Source: Leptolyngbyaceae cyanobacterium clean351 (GTDB lineage Bacteria > Cyanobacteriota > Cyanobacteriia > DAIDHW01). From it: 64,000 nucleotides of DNA. The DNA lies in assembly GCA_027451865.1 (NCBI GenBank), contig DAIDHW010000001.1:744353-808352 (forward strand), given 5' to 3'. Shown piece after piece: positions 7,046 through 18,829 of this stretch; the first letter of the stretch is position 1, and each line of letters starts with the position of its first letter. The position numbers and the translations under genes were made by a program. A model generated the notes under the pieces. It made no database searches. It was not told the origin of the DNA and worked only from the letters and a program-made list of their open reading frames with translations.

Positions 7046-9446
7046 GGAGGTGGCGCAGTCGCCACCACTTAGAATCCTTGATCGCTTCAAGCTCGGCCTG
7101 GGCTAATTTAGCAAGATTGATGTAGTGCTGGAGTGTGGCCTGGCTAATGGGCCCCTCAACGGTTGATAATGGTTCTGCTAGCTCGGTGAGCTTGCCGGCT
7201 GAGAAGGGATGACGCAGCCGCCACCACCTGGAGGCCTTGATGGCCTGGAGTTCGATGCGGGCTAAGTTAACTAGATTGATGTAGTGGGTTAACGTGTCCC
7301 TACTCACCTGGGATTCCCCCCGGGGCTGAGGTAGGGCAGCCTGACCGGTGTGGCCCTGCTCCAACCTAGTAAATTCCAAGGCCCACAGGAGGGCCTCATC
7401 GGCGAGACTGGAAGCGGGTGGTAGCTTGGGGTCAGGTTGGGCCGCCGCCTCGGCAAAGAGAGCCGCCATCCGCTCCCCCATCGCCCTGAGGGAAAATTTA
7501 GCCACTATCCGCTGCCGGGCTTGCCGTCCTACCTCCTGCCGGAGACTAGGGGAGGTGACTAGGGGGTGCAAAACTTCGATGTAGGCCTGGACTTCGGCGG
7601 CATCAGCCTGACCCAAGGGCACCAAAAACCCGGCCTCCGGTACCACCAGCTCCGACTGCCCACCCACATCCGAGGCAACTACCGGCAGACCCATGGCCAT
7701 GGCCTCGTACACGGCTAGGGATATCCCCTCGTAGGCTGAGGGGAGTAGCAGAATATCCGCGATATCATAGTAGGCCTGCATTGACGACCCGGGTGCCACC
7801 GGAGGGAGGATCTGTAGCTGGTCTCCCAGCCCGTACTGGGCAATCTTAGCCTCCACGTCTGGCTGGAGGTGGACGTGACCAGCAGAGAGGATCAAAGCCC
7901 TCACCGGTAACCCAGAGTCCACCAAGGTTTTAACTATTTCCACCAAGAACAGGGGGCGTTTTTGCGCTACTAACCGCGCTGGAGTCAATAAGACCACCTG
8001 TTCGGGAGGTATGCCTAGGGCTTGGCGGCAGTGGCGGCCCCGGTCTGGGTCTGGTCGCCAATACTCCGGGTCGACATTAATGTAGCAGGTGCGGACGTTC
8101 GCGATGCTCTCGGGGTTAAGGGCCCGGTAAATATCTGCCAAGTGATTGCAGGAGACAATCCTCAAGTGAAGCCACTGGCTAAACTGGCAGGAAACTCGCG
8201 GGTAGCCACACCCGCGCCAGGTGTCGGTAGTGTGGGTGTAGTCGAGGAAAGCTACCCGGGGAAAGGCGCTCCTAAGGAAGGGTAGCCAGTAGTAGGCGAT
8301 GTAGGAGTTAGAAAGCAGGACGGTGTCAACCTGACGGGAGGTAATTAGATACTTGAGGATCATCAGCCAGCTGTAGGGGTCCCCCAGGTGGGGTAAGTGG
8401 AAAATATCTGGGGTGAGAGCGTAAAACTGATGGTGCCAGGGGTGATGACTAGGCAAGGTAGTAGCAATAGTGACCCCGTAGCCCCGGGCCAATAGTTGAG
8501 AGATTAGATCCAGGTTGAATTTGTCAGCACCGCCTATTTCCAGGTGGGGGAAAATGCAGAGGACCTGGCGCCGGGGACTGGCGAGGAGATTTTGCCGAGG
8601 AAAGTCAGCATGAAACCAACTGGTCTCAAAGGCGAGGTTAGGCGGCTCGGCTGGGAGTAACTGATGGGTAGCAAAGTACTCGGCGTACAGGCTGCGGATC
8701 TGGGTCAGGGCGTCCTGTTTGCGCAGGGCGTCCGCCTCGTAGGTAGCCAGGGTCCCGGATGCGGTACGGCGATAGCAGTCGAGAAACTCTGGAATTGTCC
8801 AGCCCCTTTGACCCTGGACAATGGCCCGCAACCACACCTCCCAATCCTCATAGCAGCGCCGGTTCTCGTCGTATCCTCCCAGCTGGTCCCAGGCCGACCG
8901 GCGATACAGTAGGCGCCCGGTAAGCGGGTTGTAATCGATCAAAACCCCTGGAAAATTAGCACTAGAAGGGGACCAGGTTTCCTCGTCCTGGAAGTGGGCG
9001 ACGTAGGCACTGACAAAGGCAACTGAAGGATGCAATTCTAGGAATAAGACACCCTTTTCAATATAGGTAGGATCGATAAGATCATCGGCATCCATAAAGA
9101 ACAGGTACTGGCCAAGGGCATGCTTGATAGCTGTATTACGGCCAGCGGCGGGACCCCGGTTACAATCATGACTGTAGGTTCTGATTTTGGGTGACCAATC
9201 AGGAAGGCTAGTAAACAGCTCAAGGGCCTCAGGGTCAGTGGAGCCGTCATCGACCAAGATCCACTCAAAGTTTTGCCAGGTCTGAGCCATGATTGAGTGA
9301 TAGGTCTGCTTAAAGTAGGTGTGGGAATTGTAAAAGGGAGTAATAATTGAGACCACCGGATCAGGGTCTTTCCTGTTGCTAAACAGCGCTTCTCTAGTAG
9401 TGAGCAACCGAATAAAGTCCTTGATCTCGGGGGTTGGTTTCATCAT
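7026..9446 (-). CDS. Two-domain glycosyltransferase (GT2-GT4 fusion) with duplicated C-terminal tail
   Basis: This 806-residue protein joins two enzymes. An N-terminal GT2 domain contains VSIITPFYN, WILVDDGST and the FFMDADD metal-binding motif. It is followed, from about residue 300, by a GT4 domain with CIFPHLEIGGADKFNLDL, LTPARLVAQKRP and the ExxxxxxxE-type signature LLPSAYEGISLAVYEAMAMG. The last 100 residues hold two copies of a short module ending KASRWWRLRH and KDSKWWRLRH. The ATG at 9446 (MMKPTPEIKDF) is chosen; a GTG at 9515 would add 23 residues. The enzyme probably adds successive sugars to a surface glycan in the cytoplasm or at the inner face of the membrane. Confidence 0.85.
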   Translation of the reverse strand: MMKPTPEIKDFIRLLTTREALFSNRKDPDPVVSIITPFYNSHTYFKQTYHSIMAQTWQNFEWILVDDGSTDPEALELFTSLPDWSPKIRTYSHDCNRGPAAGRNTAIKHALGQYLFFMDADDLIDPTYIEKGVLFLELHPSVAFVSAYVAHFQDEETWSPSSANFPGVLIDYNPLTGRLLYRRSAWDQLGGYDENRRCYEDWEVWLRAIVQGQRGWTIPEFLDCYRRTASGTLATYEADALRKQDALTQIRSLYAEYFATHQLLPAEPPNLAFETSWFHADFPRQNLLASPRRQVLCIFPHLEIGGADKFNLDLISQLLARGYGVTIATTLPSHHPWHHQFYALTPDIFHLPHLGDPYSWLMILKYLITSRQVDTVLLSNSYIAYYWLPFLRSAFPRVAFLDYTHTTDTWRGCGYPRVSCQFSQWLHLRIVSCNHLADIYRALNPESIANVRTCYINVDPEYWRPDPDRGRHCRQALGIPPEQVVLLTPARLVAQKRPLFLVEIVKTLVDSGLPVRALILSAGHVHLQPDVEAKIAQYGLGDQLQILPPVAPGSSMQAYYDIADILLLPSAYEGISLAVYEAMAMGLPVVASDVGGQSELVVPEAGFLVPLGQADAAEVQAYIEVLHPLVTSPSLRQEVGRQARQRIVAKFSLRAMGERMAALFAEAAAQPDPKLPPASSLADEALLWALEFTRLEQGHTGQAALPQPRGESQVSRDTLTHYINLVNLARIELQAIKASRWWRLRHPFSAGKLTELAEPLSTVEGPISQATLQHYINLAKLAQAELEAIKDSKWWRLRHLLSDRGS

Positions 9447-9641
9447 GTTCAGATCCGATGTACTTACATTACAGGCGCAGTTTTCCGTCAGCCTCACCAG
9501 TGGATAGGATGCCACTGAACGAGTTGATGTTCCGTCCTATTCTGTAGCCATAACTACCCCTCTAATCCCTAGTGCCTAAAGGCTAACCCACTTGGGACCT
9601 CTCCAGTAGCAAACCTGCGGGGGCCGGATTGTAGGCCCCTT

Positions 9642-10637
9642 TCATTTAGCCTTAATTAGCCAACCCTTGAGGCCAGTGTAGTAAGTGCGCAGTTTCCAAA
9701 ATTTGCTACTCTTCATGGCGGCAATTTCTGCTTGACTCTGAGCTAGGGCAGTCTCGGATTGAGCTAGGGCCTGCCGAGTCTCATGGAGGGCCTGCTGGGA
9801 TTCTAACCAATCAGCTTGAGCCTTTTCAACTGCCGCAGTCAGTCTGTGGTACTCACCCTCTAGCCAGTCCTTAGCTGCCTGCAGTTCCGGGACATAGCCG
9901 GCCAACATGGACTGGTATTTGAGGAGGCGCCGCTGGAGCCACTCTGGTTGCTGATACAGGGGGGCGAGGTTTTGGATCGTAAACATTTCCCGGCGGGTAG
10001 CCGCCAGGTCACTAGATAGCCCCCCCTGATAGTAGGAGATGATGTTCCTCGGCAGATGGTGTCTAGTAACCGTGTTGTCCTGGAGGACCCGAATAAACCA
10101 GTCGTAATCGGCGCAGATTCGGTACTCTTCCTGATATGAACCAAACCGATGAAACAGGCTAGCGCGCATAAAACAGCTGCCGTGGCAGAGCCCCTCCCCA
10201 ATCATTGACTCTAAGAGGTCACCCGGTTCAGGAGCCTGATTGATAAACTGCCGGCCGGAGGGGTGGCGCACCTCAATATCACCGTAAATGAGGTCGCAGT
10301 TGGGATGGGCCTGGATGACATGAGCCACATCGGCAAGTACCTGGGGGTCTACTAGGTAGTCATCGGCGTTGAGGAACTGCAAGAAGTCTCCCGTAGCTGC
10401 TTGAATCCCCAGGTTCATAGCCGGGTAGACTCCCTGCCCGGGCTCCACAATCACCCGCTGGATCCGGGGCTGGTAGGGGGCAATCTTGGCTAGGGTGCCA
10501 TCGGTAGAGCTGCCGTCAACAATAACGTACTCTACGTGGGGATAGGTCTGGTCTAGAACACTCTCGATAGTCTTTTCAATAGTGGAGGCAGAATTTTTGC
10601 AGACTGTGATGATAGAAAAGACAGGAAAGTCGGTCAT
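9642..10637 (-). CDS. Family 2 glycosyltransferase with coiled-coil tail
   Basis: This 331-residue protein starts with a GT2 domain: FSIITVCKNSASTIEKTIES, EYVIVDGSSTDGT and the LQFLNADDYL metal-binding motif. ICADYDWFIR is the acceptor-side motif. After about residue 240 comes an alanine- and glutamine-rich coiled coil ending in MKSSKFWKLR, a tail shared with the downstream fusion protein. It acts in the same glycan region as its neighbours; the sugar and acceptor are unknown. The next gene upstream ends 20 bases before its start. Confidence 0.88.
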   Translation of the reverse strand: MTDFPVFSIITVCKNSASTIEKTIESVLDQTYPHVEYVIVDGSSTDGTLAKIAPYQPRIQRVIVEPGQGVYPAMNLGIQAATGDFLQFLNADDYLVDPQVLADVAHVIQAHPNCDLIYGDIEVRHPSGRQFINQAPEPGDLLESMIGEGLCHGSCFMRASLFHRFGSYQEEYRICADYDWFIRVLQDNTVTRHHLPRNIISYYQGGLSSDLAATRREMFTIQNLAPLYQQPEWLQRRLLKYQSMLAGYVPELQAAKDWLEGEYHRLTAAVEKAQADWLESQQALHETRQALAQSETALAQSQAEIAAMKSSKFWKLRTYYTGLKGWLIKAK

Positions 10638-10657
10638 AGATCTGCAGGGCTTACGGG

Positions 10658-11563
10658 CTATGTCCGGGGAGTGAATCTAGAGATTTTCAGCAGATCTGGG
10701 TTCATCCAGCGGTCTTCATATTGGTACCGTAAAGATTCCCGACGGTGCCAGTCTGTTAGTTCCCAAATTCGATGAAAGAAGGCGAAGGCGGCGGGCTGCT
10801 CCTCGTGACTCACACCATAAAAGTAGCTCAGGAAGTAGTTATACATATCCTCCTCCAAGACAATTCGGCCTAGGTACTTCTGGTGCAGACGAGCGATTTC
10901 TGGCAGGCCTTTTTCATGCCATTGCTCCTGGCTTTTCTGGTTGGGGTACCACCGAAATAGGCCAAACAGATGGTCGACAGCAAGGAACTCAGCCCCCGAC
11001 TCTAGAAAGCGAAACCACAGCTCGTAGTCCATGGCGAAGTTAAACTCAGTGCTGATATGGTTACCAGCCCGCTCAAAGATGCCACGGCGCCAGAAGGTAC
11101 ATTCCTGGGGGATATAGTCAGCCAGGTAGAGGAGCCGCCGGTTAAAGGGTTGGTAGGGGCGGGCAATCTGAAACACCCCCTGGGCATCAATAAAGTGGCG
11201 ACGACCATAAACTAGGTCTGTCTCAGGATGCTGGTCCAGAAAGGCGACCGCCGCCGAGACTACCTCCGGCCCCGCATAGCAGTCGTCTGAGTTTAGGTAG
11301 GCCAGAATCTCGCCGGTAGCCAGGGCAAACCCCTTATTTAGGGCATCAGACTGGCCCTGGTCCGGCTCAATAATCAGGTGCCCAAGGTGGGGGCGGTATC
11401 TTTCGAGCACTTCAACAGTACCATCCTGGGAGGCACCGTCTACAACTATGTACTCCAGGTTGGGGTAGTCTTGACACAGAACACTCAGCAGAGTCCTCTC
11501 AATAAACTCCCGATGGTTATAGGAGGGAGTAATAATGCTAACCCGAGGCTGACTAGTGGCCAT
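10658..11563 (-). CDS. Family 2 glycosyltransferase
   Basis: This 301-residue GT2 enzyme has VSIITPSYNHREFIERTL at the N-terminus, YIVVDGASQDGT, the metal-binding LAYLNSDD and the acceptor-side MDYELWFRF. The lack of hydrophobic segments suggests a soluble or peripheral enzyme using nucleotide sugars. The start overlaps the end of the preceding small gene by 11 bases, so the two are likely translationally coupled. Confidence 0.9.
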   Translation of the reverse strand: MATSQPRVSIITPSYNHREFIERTLLSVLCQDYPNLEYIVVDGASQDGTVEVLERYRPHLGHLIIEPDQGQSDALNKGFALATGEILAYLNSDDCYAGPEVVSAAVAFLDQHPETDLVYGRRHFIDAQGVFQIARPYQPFNRRLLYLADYIPQECTFWRRGIFERAGNHISTEFNFAMDYELWFRFLESGAEFLAVDHLFGLFRWYPNQKSQEQWHEKGLPEIARLHQKYLGRIVLEEDMYNYFLSYFYGVSHEEQPAAFAFFHRIWELTDWHRRESLRYQYEDRWMNPDLLKISRFTPRT

Positions 11564-11921
11564 TAAGGGAGTGTTTTAGGCTTTCTAGGGCGGTGTGGAT
11601 CTTGACTAGCTCATCCACTAGAACAACGTTGAGTTTCAGGTCGTCGCGGCCACACCTAATTTCCTCAATTAGGTTATACATTTTGACAAATTCATCCCCC
11701 ACGTGCTGGGAGAGTTGCTGACGTAACTGTAGGTCTAGTTGATGCAGGCGATGTAGCTCCTCGAGGGCTTTATGTACCTGGCGGACCTCTGCCCGTGTCA
11801 TTTGGGTTTCCTCCCAAACTACCTGGTGCAGGCTGTGCATTTCCATCCTCAATTCGTGCTTACTCTGGTCCAGAGCGGGACGAAATAGTCGATAATATAT
11901 GCCCTTTAAAATTTTTCTCAA
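11553..11921 (-). CDS. Small coiled-coil protein coupled to a GT2 gene
   Basis: I do not recognise a family for this 122-residue protein. It is basic at the N-terminus (RKILKGIYYRLFRPAL), which could be an amphipathic membrane-binding stretch, and then almost wholly helical with heptad-like spacing (AEVRQVHKALEELHRLHQLD). The gene lies between two glycosyltransferases and overlaps the next by 11 bases. A scaffolding role for the glycan enzymes is possible but unproven. Confidence 0.65.
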   Translation of the reverse strand: MRKILKGIYYRLFRPALDQSKHELRMEMHSLHQVVWEETQMTRAEVRQVHKALEELHRLHQLDLQLRQQLSQHVGDEFVKMYNLIEEIRCGRDDLKLNVVLVDELVKIHTALESLKHSLNGH

Positions 11922-11930
11922 GGTGTCATC

Positions 11931-12671
11931 CTATACTTTTACTTTGGAATGCTGACGGAACCGAATTGCCAGAAGCTCCCTAAAATTGCGCCAGGTCCCT
12001 TTGATGGGGTCGTAGCGAGTATCGTGGTCATTGTACCAAAGGACCGGGAATTCTAGGATATGATAGCCTTGGCGGAGGGCCAGCAAAATCACCTCGATGT
12101 CAATCATAAATCCATCCGTTCTGGCCAGGCTGTAGAGGCTGCGGGCTACATCTCCTGAGTAGATTTTAAAGCCGCATTGGGTATCAGAGATGCTCCAGGG
12201 TATCCCCAAGCAGGTGTGGACTACGAAACCATACACCTTAGAACCAAGGCGACGATATAAGGGCTGTCGACGGCGGATACTGCCGCGCATCCGCCGGGAG
12301 CCGTGGGCGAGGTCACACATACCTAACCTGATCATCGTCATCCCAATGGTGGCAATTTCGTAGGGGACACACAAACCAGCATCGGCGAACATCACGTACT
12401 TACCTTGGGAACGGACAATCCCGTAGCGCAGGGCATGGCCTTTGCCGCGGTTTTGGGAGTAGGCGAGGACTTGCAAGTTGGGGTGAACGGACTTGAGCTG
12501 CTCAGCTACTGCCGCCGTCTCATCGCCAGAACCATCATCTACCACAATTATTTCCCCAGCCAGACTATGGTTTTGCAAAAATGCTGCTGCTGCTTGGATG
12601 TCATTACTGATCTTTTGGGCCTCCTTAAAGGCGGGGATGATAATGCTCAGCTCTGGAGACTTGCTTAACAT
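11931..12671 (-). CDS. Dolichyl-phosphate sugar synthase-like GT2 enzyme
   Basis: This 246-residue GT2 protein resembles polyprenyl-phosphate glucosyl- or mannosyltransferases (DPM1/ALG5 type). It has LSIIIPAFKEAQKI, IIVVDDGSGDET, a QNRGKGHALRYGI motif, MFADAGL as the metal-binding site, and ISDTQCGFKIY, which is typical of this subgroup. Such enzymes load a sugar on a lipid carrier; the GtrII-like membrane proteins at 3.6-7 kb and the GT83-like protein at 46 kb would be natural users. That link is inference. Confidence 0.87.
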   Translation of the reverse strand: MLSKSPELSIIIPAFKEAQKISNDIQAAAAFLQNHSLAGEIIVVDDGSGDETAAVAEQLKSVHPNLQVLAYSQNRGKGHALRYGIVRSQGKYVMFADAGLCVPYEIATIGMTMIRLGMCDLAHGSRRMRGSIRRRQPLYRRLGSKVYGFVVHTCLGIPWSISDTQCGFKIYSGDVARSLYSLARTDGFMIDIEVILLALRQGYHILEFPVLWYNDHDTRYDPIKGTWRNFRELLAIRFRQHSKVKV

Positions 12672-12711
12672 TCAGGGGGTTCTAGGCGCGACGGAGAATC
12701 CTATCACTGGA

Positions 12712-13401
12712 TCACAGGCGGGCCATAAGTTGGCTACACCAGAATACCAGGGCGGCACTCCCCAGGGGAACCGTCAAATTATCCAGGCCAAAGCGGGAAA
12801 CACTCTCTAAAAGCGCAGCTCCCACTGCCGCAATGGCACTAATTAACCCTAGCTGCCAGGAAAAGTGACCCTCAACTACCCCTAACACTAATCCAGTCAC
12901 TACCCCACTCACCAAGACCATGGCTAGGGTCCCCTCCCAGGTTTTGCGCATTCCCCACACCTCGTAGGCATGACTCCCCCAGGTCTGGCCCACCACCGCC
13001 GCTAGGCCGTCTCCCCAGGCCATAACCAAAATTCCCACTGCAGCGTACTCCGGGTGTGCCTGAGGCCAGAACCAGGCCAACAAAAGGCCAATACTGAGGG
13101 CGTAGAAGAAGGTACCTAGGCTTTGGCGGCCTACTCCGTTGATGGTGGGGAGGAGGGGCCAAAAGTAGGAGGCCAGGGTTAGGCCACTACACAAAACCGC
13201 TGCCCCTAAGCCAACAGTCAGGGGGATCTGCCCCCACCAAGCCAGGAGAATCACATTTCCTGACCCGATGTGAACTATCTTACGGGCCAGTTCCCGGTCC
13301 CAGGGGAGCCGCCGGGCCACCACCTCCGCTAGACCAAAAACCACACCCAGCCAGCCGATGACCAGGCTAGTGCTCAGCCACAGGGGAGGTAACCCAATCA
13401 C
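12712..13401 (-). CDS. Phytol kinase-like CTP-dependent membrane kinase (VTE5 type)
   Basis: This 229-residue protein has about six hydrophobic helices with the motifs of the SEC59/DGK1/VTE5 family: ARKIVHIGSGNVILL near residue 40, MAWGDGLAAVVGQTWG near 130 and RKTWEGTLAM. In cyanobacteria the family includes phytol kinase, which recycles phytol from chlorophyll into tocopherol and chlorophyll side chains. Dolichol or diacylglycerol kinase cannot be excluded from sequence alone. Its start and the end of the upstream deaminase-like gene overlap by one base. Confidence 0.8.
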   Translation of the reverse strand: MIGLPPLWLSTSLVIGWLGVVFGLAEVVARRLPWDRELARKIVHIGSGNVILLAWWGQIPLTVGLGAAVLCSGLTLASYFWPLLPTINGVGRQSLGTFFYALSIGLLLAWFWPQAHPEYAAVGILVMAWGDGLAAVVGQTWGSHAYEVWGMRKTWEGTLAMVLVSGVVTGLVLGVVEGHFSWQLGLISAIAAVGAALLESVSRFGLDNLTVPLGSAALVFWCSQLMARL

Positions 13402-14453
13402 TAGGACTTAACAGGTTGGGGAATGAGCAAGGAGGGCGAAGCATTAAGCATCTGGTTAAGCATAAGCACCGGGGGATGAACGTGGGGCCAGGCAAAGGCA
13501 TGCCGGAAGGCCGCAGCCTGACAGGCCTGGAGCTGATCAAAGTCTAGGATATCCTGAGTGATCAAGTTTTCGTACTCAAAGGGCAACCGGACATTGTGCA
13601 GGCCGGCGTTGTCGGTGCCGATGGCAATGTCTACCCCGGCCCCAAAACAGCGCTCAAAAACTGGTTTTAGGGCCCTCAGATCCCTGAGGGTACCGGTTTT
13701 GAGGTAGGTGGTTGGGCAAACCTCCAAACACTGACCTTGTCTGGCGATCTCAGGCAGTAACTCAGGGTACAGCAACGGGATCTGAATCCCGTGGCCAATG
13801 CGCATCAGGTAAGGCAGCAACTCTGGATAGCACCCTTGGGGGGTTTCGTAGAGGTGGCCGGTGGTATTTAACCCGAGGGAAAGGGCGTAGGCGTAGAGTT
13901 GGCTAAACTCCCCTAGTCTGTCCGCGTACAGGGCGTCACCCCCCGCCAGGTCTACCCCACAGACGTACTTGTCCTTCATGGCAGCGGCTAGGTCAATGAT
14001 GGCCCGATTGACTGAGTAGGGCAGCCGGGAGTGCATACACAGGACCTGCTGAGTGACAATCGGATAAGCAGGCAACTGGCTGGCCCGGTCCACCACCTCC
14101 ACCACCTGGCGCATCTGGTCGATACGCTGTGACTCCCCAAGGTGTTGGTCCGTGCGCAGGTAAGGGGTGTAGCGCAACTCGAGGTAGGCTAAATTCTCAA
14201 ACACGTAGGCTCCCCTCAGCAGCCGATGTACAAAGTAGGGGAGGGAAGCTAGGGTCTGACAGCTCTCCACCAGGGTATGCAACTCTAGATATTCCTCCAG
14301 GGTTTGCCGGGGCTTGGTGTAAAACTCCTCAAACTGGGGATAGTCGGGGAACTGCCGGGCCAAATCTCCCCCAGACCGCTGGAAGTAGCGCCAGAGAATC
14401 CGTGGCACCACTGAACCCCCAAGATGACGATGCAGTTCGGCGTATAAAGTCAC
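13401..14453 (-). CDS. Adenosine deaminase-like amidohydrolase
   Basis: This 350-residue protein has the metal-dependent deaminase layout: ELHRHLGGSV at residues 6-15 (two metal-binding histidines), GVDLAGGD, RIGHGIQIP and GTDNAGLH near the end. True adenosine deaminases usually have DxxP after the last Asp, whereas this protein has DNAGLH, so the substrate may differ (for example another adenosine derivative). It is divergent from purA and may act in purine salvage; that link rests only on position. Confidence 0.8.
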   Translation of the reverse strand: MTLYAELHRHLGGSVVPRILWRYFQRSGGDLARQFPDYPQFEEFYTKPRQTLEEYLELHTLVESCQTLASLPYFVHRLLRGAYVFENLAYLELRYTPYLRTDQHLGESQRIDQMRQVVEVVDRASQLPAYPIVTQQVLCMHSRLPYSVNRAIIDLAAAMKDKYVCGVDLAGGDALYADRLGEFSQLYAYALSLGLNTTGHLYETPQGCYPELLPYLMRIGHGIQIPLLYPELLPEIARQGQCLEVCPTTYLKTGTLRDLRALKPVFERCFGAGVDIAIGTDNAGLHNVRLPFEYENLITQDILDFDQLQACQAAAFRHAFAWPHVHPPVLMLNQMLNASPSLLIPQPVKS

Positions 14454-14488
14454 AGTTACCTCTCAGCCGCAGGGGCAAGTATTTCAGG

Positions 14489-16768
<2,280 letters not shown>

Positions 16769-16785
16769 GAAGAGGAGGGGAGGAA

Positions 16786-16858
16786 TGCCAGGAGCCGGAC
16801 TTGAACCGGCGACACAGGGATTTTCAGTCCCCCGCTCTACCAGCTGAGCTATCCCGGC
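16786..16858 (-). tRNA. tRNA-Phe (anticodon GAA)
   Basis: The reverse strand folds into a full cloverleaf of 73 bases: acceptor stem GCCGGGA with TCCTGGC (one G-T pair), D arm GCTCAGCTGGTAGAGC, anticodon loop CTGAAAA with GAA at positions 34-36, and T arm GCCGG TTCAAGT CCGGC, followed by discriminator A. CCA is not encoded. Confidence 0.96.
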
Positions 16859-16890
16859 CGGCTTTCCACCTTTGTTATCCTAACAGGTTC

Positions 16891-17649
16891 TTAACCTAAA
16901 CGCAACCATCCCCGGAGTAACTGGCTCAGAAACAGGACCAGGAAGAGGGGGTTGTTAATCAGGTAGCGCTGCCAAAGTCGCCCGGGCTCCTGGGTGAGGC
17001 GATAGAGCCACTCCAAACCCCAGTGCATCATCCAGCGGGGAGCCTGCTTGACAACGCCGCTGTGAAAGCTGAAAGCTGCCCCCACTCCCAGAGCGACTAT
17101 CCCTAGGCTCTGACAGTGTTGGGCCATCCAGTATTCTTGTTTGGGACAGCCTAACCCCACAAGCAGGACCTGGGCCCGGGCGGAGCGAATTCTCTCAAGG
17201 GCAGCGGTGGTTTCCTCCTCAGTCAAGGGTCGAAAGGGGGGGGACTCATAACCGGCGATGGGCAAGCGCGGGAACTGGCGTTGCAGATTAGCAGAAAGTT
17301 TCGCCAGCACCGCCTCAGTACTGCCGTAGAGGTAAACCGAATGCTGCTCCTGGGCTGCCCGGGCACACCAGGCAAGCAAGAGATCAGGACCATAAACCCG
17401 GGTTTGACGAGACACTCCCAGGAGGCGCAGGGCCCATACCAGGGGCATGCCATCGGGGGTCACTAGGGCTGCTCCCTCCAGGACTGGGCGGAATTTAGGC
17501 TGCCAGAGGGCGGTCATCACCACATGGACGTTAGCAGCTACTACGTAGGCAGGGGTTTGACTAATGACTAGGGCGTGGATTTGATCACAGGCAGCCTGGT
17601 AACTGGTGCAGTCAATCCGCACCCCCAGGACACGACGGCTAGAAACCAA
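16891..17649 (-). CDS. WecG/TagA/CpsF-family glycosyltransferase
   Basis: This 252-residue GT26 enzyme has VVAANVHVVMTAL, VTPDGMPLVWALRL, VLLVGLGCPKQEYWM and the C-terminal RWMMHWGLEWLYRL pattern that precedes the membrane-associating tail. Members add N-acetylmannosaminuronate or N-acetylmannosamine to a lipid-linked sugar at the cytoplasmic membrane. The TTG start at 17649 overlaps the end of the upstream GT4 gene by 11 bases; the two are likely one operon for a surface polysaccharide. Confidence 0.9.
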   Translation of the reverse strand: MVSSRRVLGVRIDCTSYQAACDQIHALVISQTPAYVVAANVHVVMTALWQPKFRPVLEGAALVTPDGMPLVWALRLLGVSRQTRVYGPDLLLAWCARAAQEQHSVYLYGSTEAVLAKLSANLQRQFPRLPIAGYESPPFRPLTEEETTAALERIRSARAQVLLVGLGCPKQEYWMAQHCQSLGIVALGVGAAFSFHSGVVKQAPRWMMHWGLEWLYRLTQEPGRLWQRYLINNPLFLVLFLSQLLRGWLRLG

Positions 17650-18775
17650 GATTTTCCCTCAAGAAAGCGGCGTAGGCGGGAATGACCCTAGTTTGGTCAA
17701 AGTCCAGGGCCCGCTGCGGACCAGCCCGGCACAGAGTCTGGGCAAGCTGAGGGTTTTGGAGCACCTGGGCAAGCCCCTGGGCCATAGCCTGGCTGTCTCC
17801 CGGTGGCACCAGAATCCCCCAGCGTCCCCCTCGAAGGATTTCGGCTGGTCCAGCCGGGCAGTCGGTAGCTACGACTGGACAGCCTACGGCTAGGGCTTCA
17901 ATCACCACCCGGCCAAAGCCTTCGTAATCTGAGGATAACAAAAAGGCTTGGGCTCGACTCATGTAGGCGCAGGGGTACTCCACCTGCCCCAGAAAAAACA
18001 CTTGGTCGGCTAGTCCCCTCCCGTTAGCTTGGGCTCTTAGGTCTGCCTCGAGATGGCCTTCTCCCAGAATTACCAAGTTGACCCTCAGGCCTTGGTCTTT
18101 TAGGGCTGCGATGGCGGCAATGGCCAGGTCAAAGCGCTTCTGAGAAGTCAGACGGCCGGCTACCACAACAGTGGGCCGGGTGAAGATTCGGGCATGGGCA
18201 GGGGGGAGAGGAGCCCTCGCGGTTTGGAGGAGGTTGGGGATATCAAAGGGGACGTAGACCACTCGCAAGCACTTACTGGTAACCCCAAAGTTGGCTTCCA
18301 GGTCTTGGGCTACCCCCTGGGACACGCAGCGCACTGTCTGGAGGCGCGGGTATATCCAGCGAGCTAGATGGTAGTGTACGGGATGACAGTTATCCTTGAT
18401 CCAGGCCGACAAAACCACCTGCACATCAGCGAACATGGGCTTACGGTACCATTGAGCCCAGACCCAGGTCAGGTAAGTGGGGGTAAGTTCAGAGGTGGCT
18501 ATCACCGCGTCAGCCCTAGCCACTAGATTCCCTAGCCGGACCAGATCCTGGATTGAGCGGTCTAGGACCGTGACTTGGCCGGGAAATCGGTCAAGAATAA
18601 ACCGATCACGGGGAGCACCTAGTAAGGCAAGAGCAGGCTGATCCCCCTGTCGAACCATGGCCTGGGCTAGGGGTACTAGGGTCCGCTCTGCCCCTCCTAA
18701 ACCAGAAAATTGGGCGACAAACAACAGTTGCAATCTCTGAAGTGGTTTAGGGTAATTGCTGCCTTCTAATACCAT
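17639..18775 (-). CDS. Family 4 glycosyltransferase
   Basis: This 378-residue GT4 enzyme has the N-terminal glycine-rich LLFVAQFSGLGGAERTLVPL, a second Rossmann domain starting VVVAGRLTSQKRFDLAI, and the C-terminal donor motif LLSSDYEGFGRVVIEALAVG. It is predicted to be a retaining, nucleotide-sugar-dependent enzyme acting on the cytoplasmic side. It precedes the WecG-type gene with an 11-base overlap. Its start is only 54 bases from the far (trailer) end of the CRISPR array. Confidence 0.9.
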   Translation of the reverse strand: MVLEGSNYPKPLQRLQLLFVAQFSGLGGAERTLVPLAQAMVRQGDQPALALLGAPRDRFILDRFPGQVTVLDRSIQDLVRLGNLVARADAVIATSELTPTYLTWVWAQWYRKPMFADVQVVLSAWIKDNCHPVHYHLARWIYPRLQTVRCVSQGVAQDLEANFGVTSKCLRVVYVPFDIPNLLQTARAPLPPAHARIFTRPTVVVAGRLTSQKRFDLAIAAIAALKDQGLRVNLVILGEGHLEADLRAQANGRGLADQVFFLGQVEYPCAYMSRAQAFLLSSDYEGFGRVVIEALAVGCPVVATDCPAGPAEILRGGRWGILVPPGDSQAMAQGLAQVLQNPQLAQTLCRAGPQRALDFDQTRVIPAYAAFLRENLGF

Positions 18776-18829
18776 AATTCTCTCATCTATTGGAGAGTTT
18801 TAATATAATGCAACTAATGCAACGATTTT

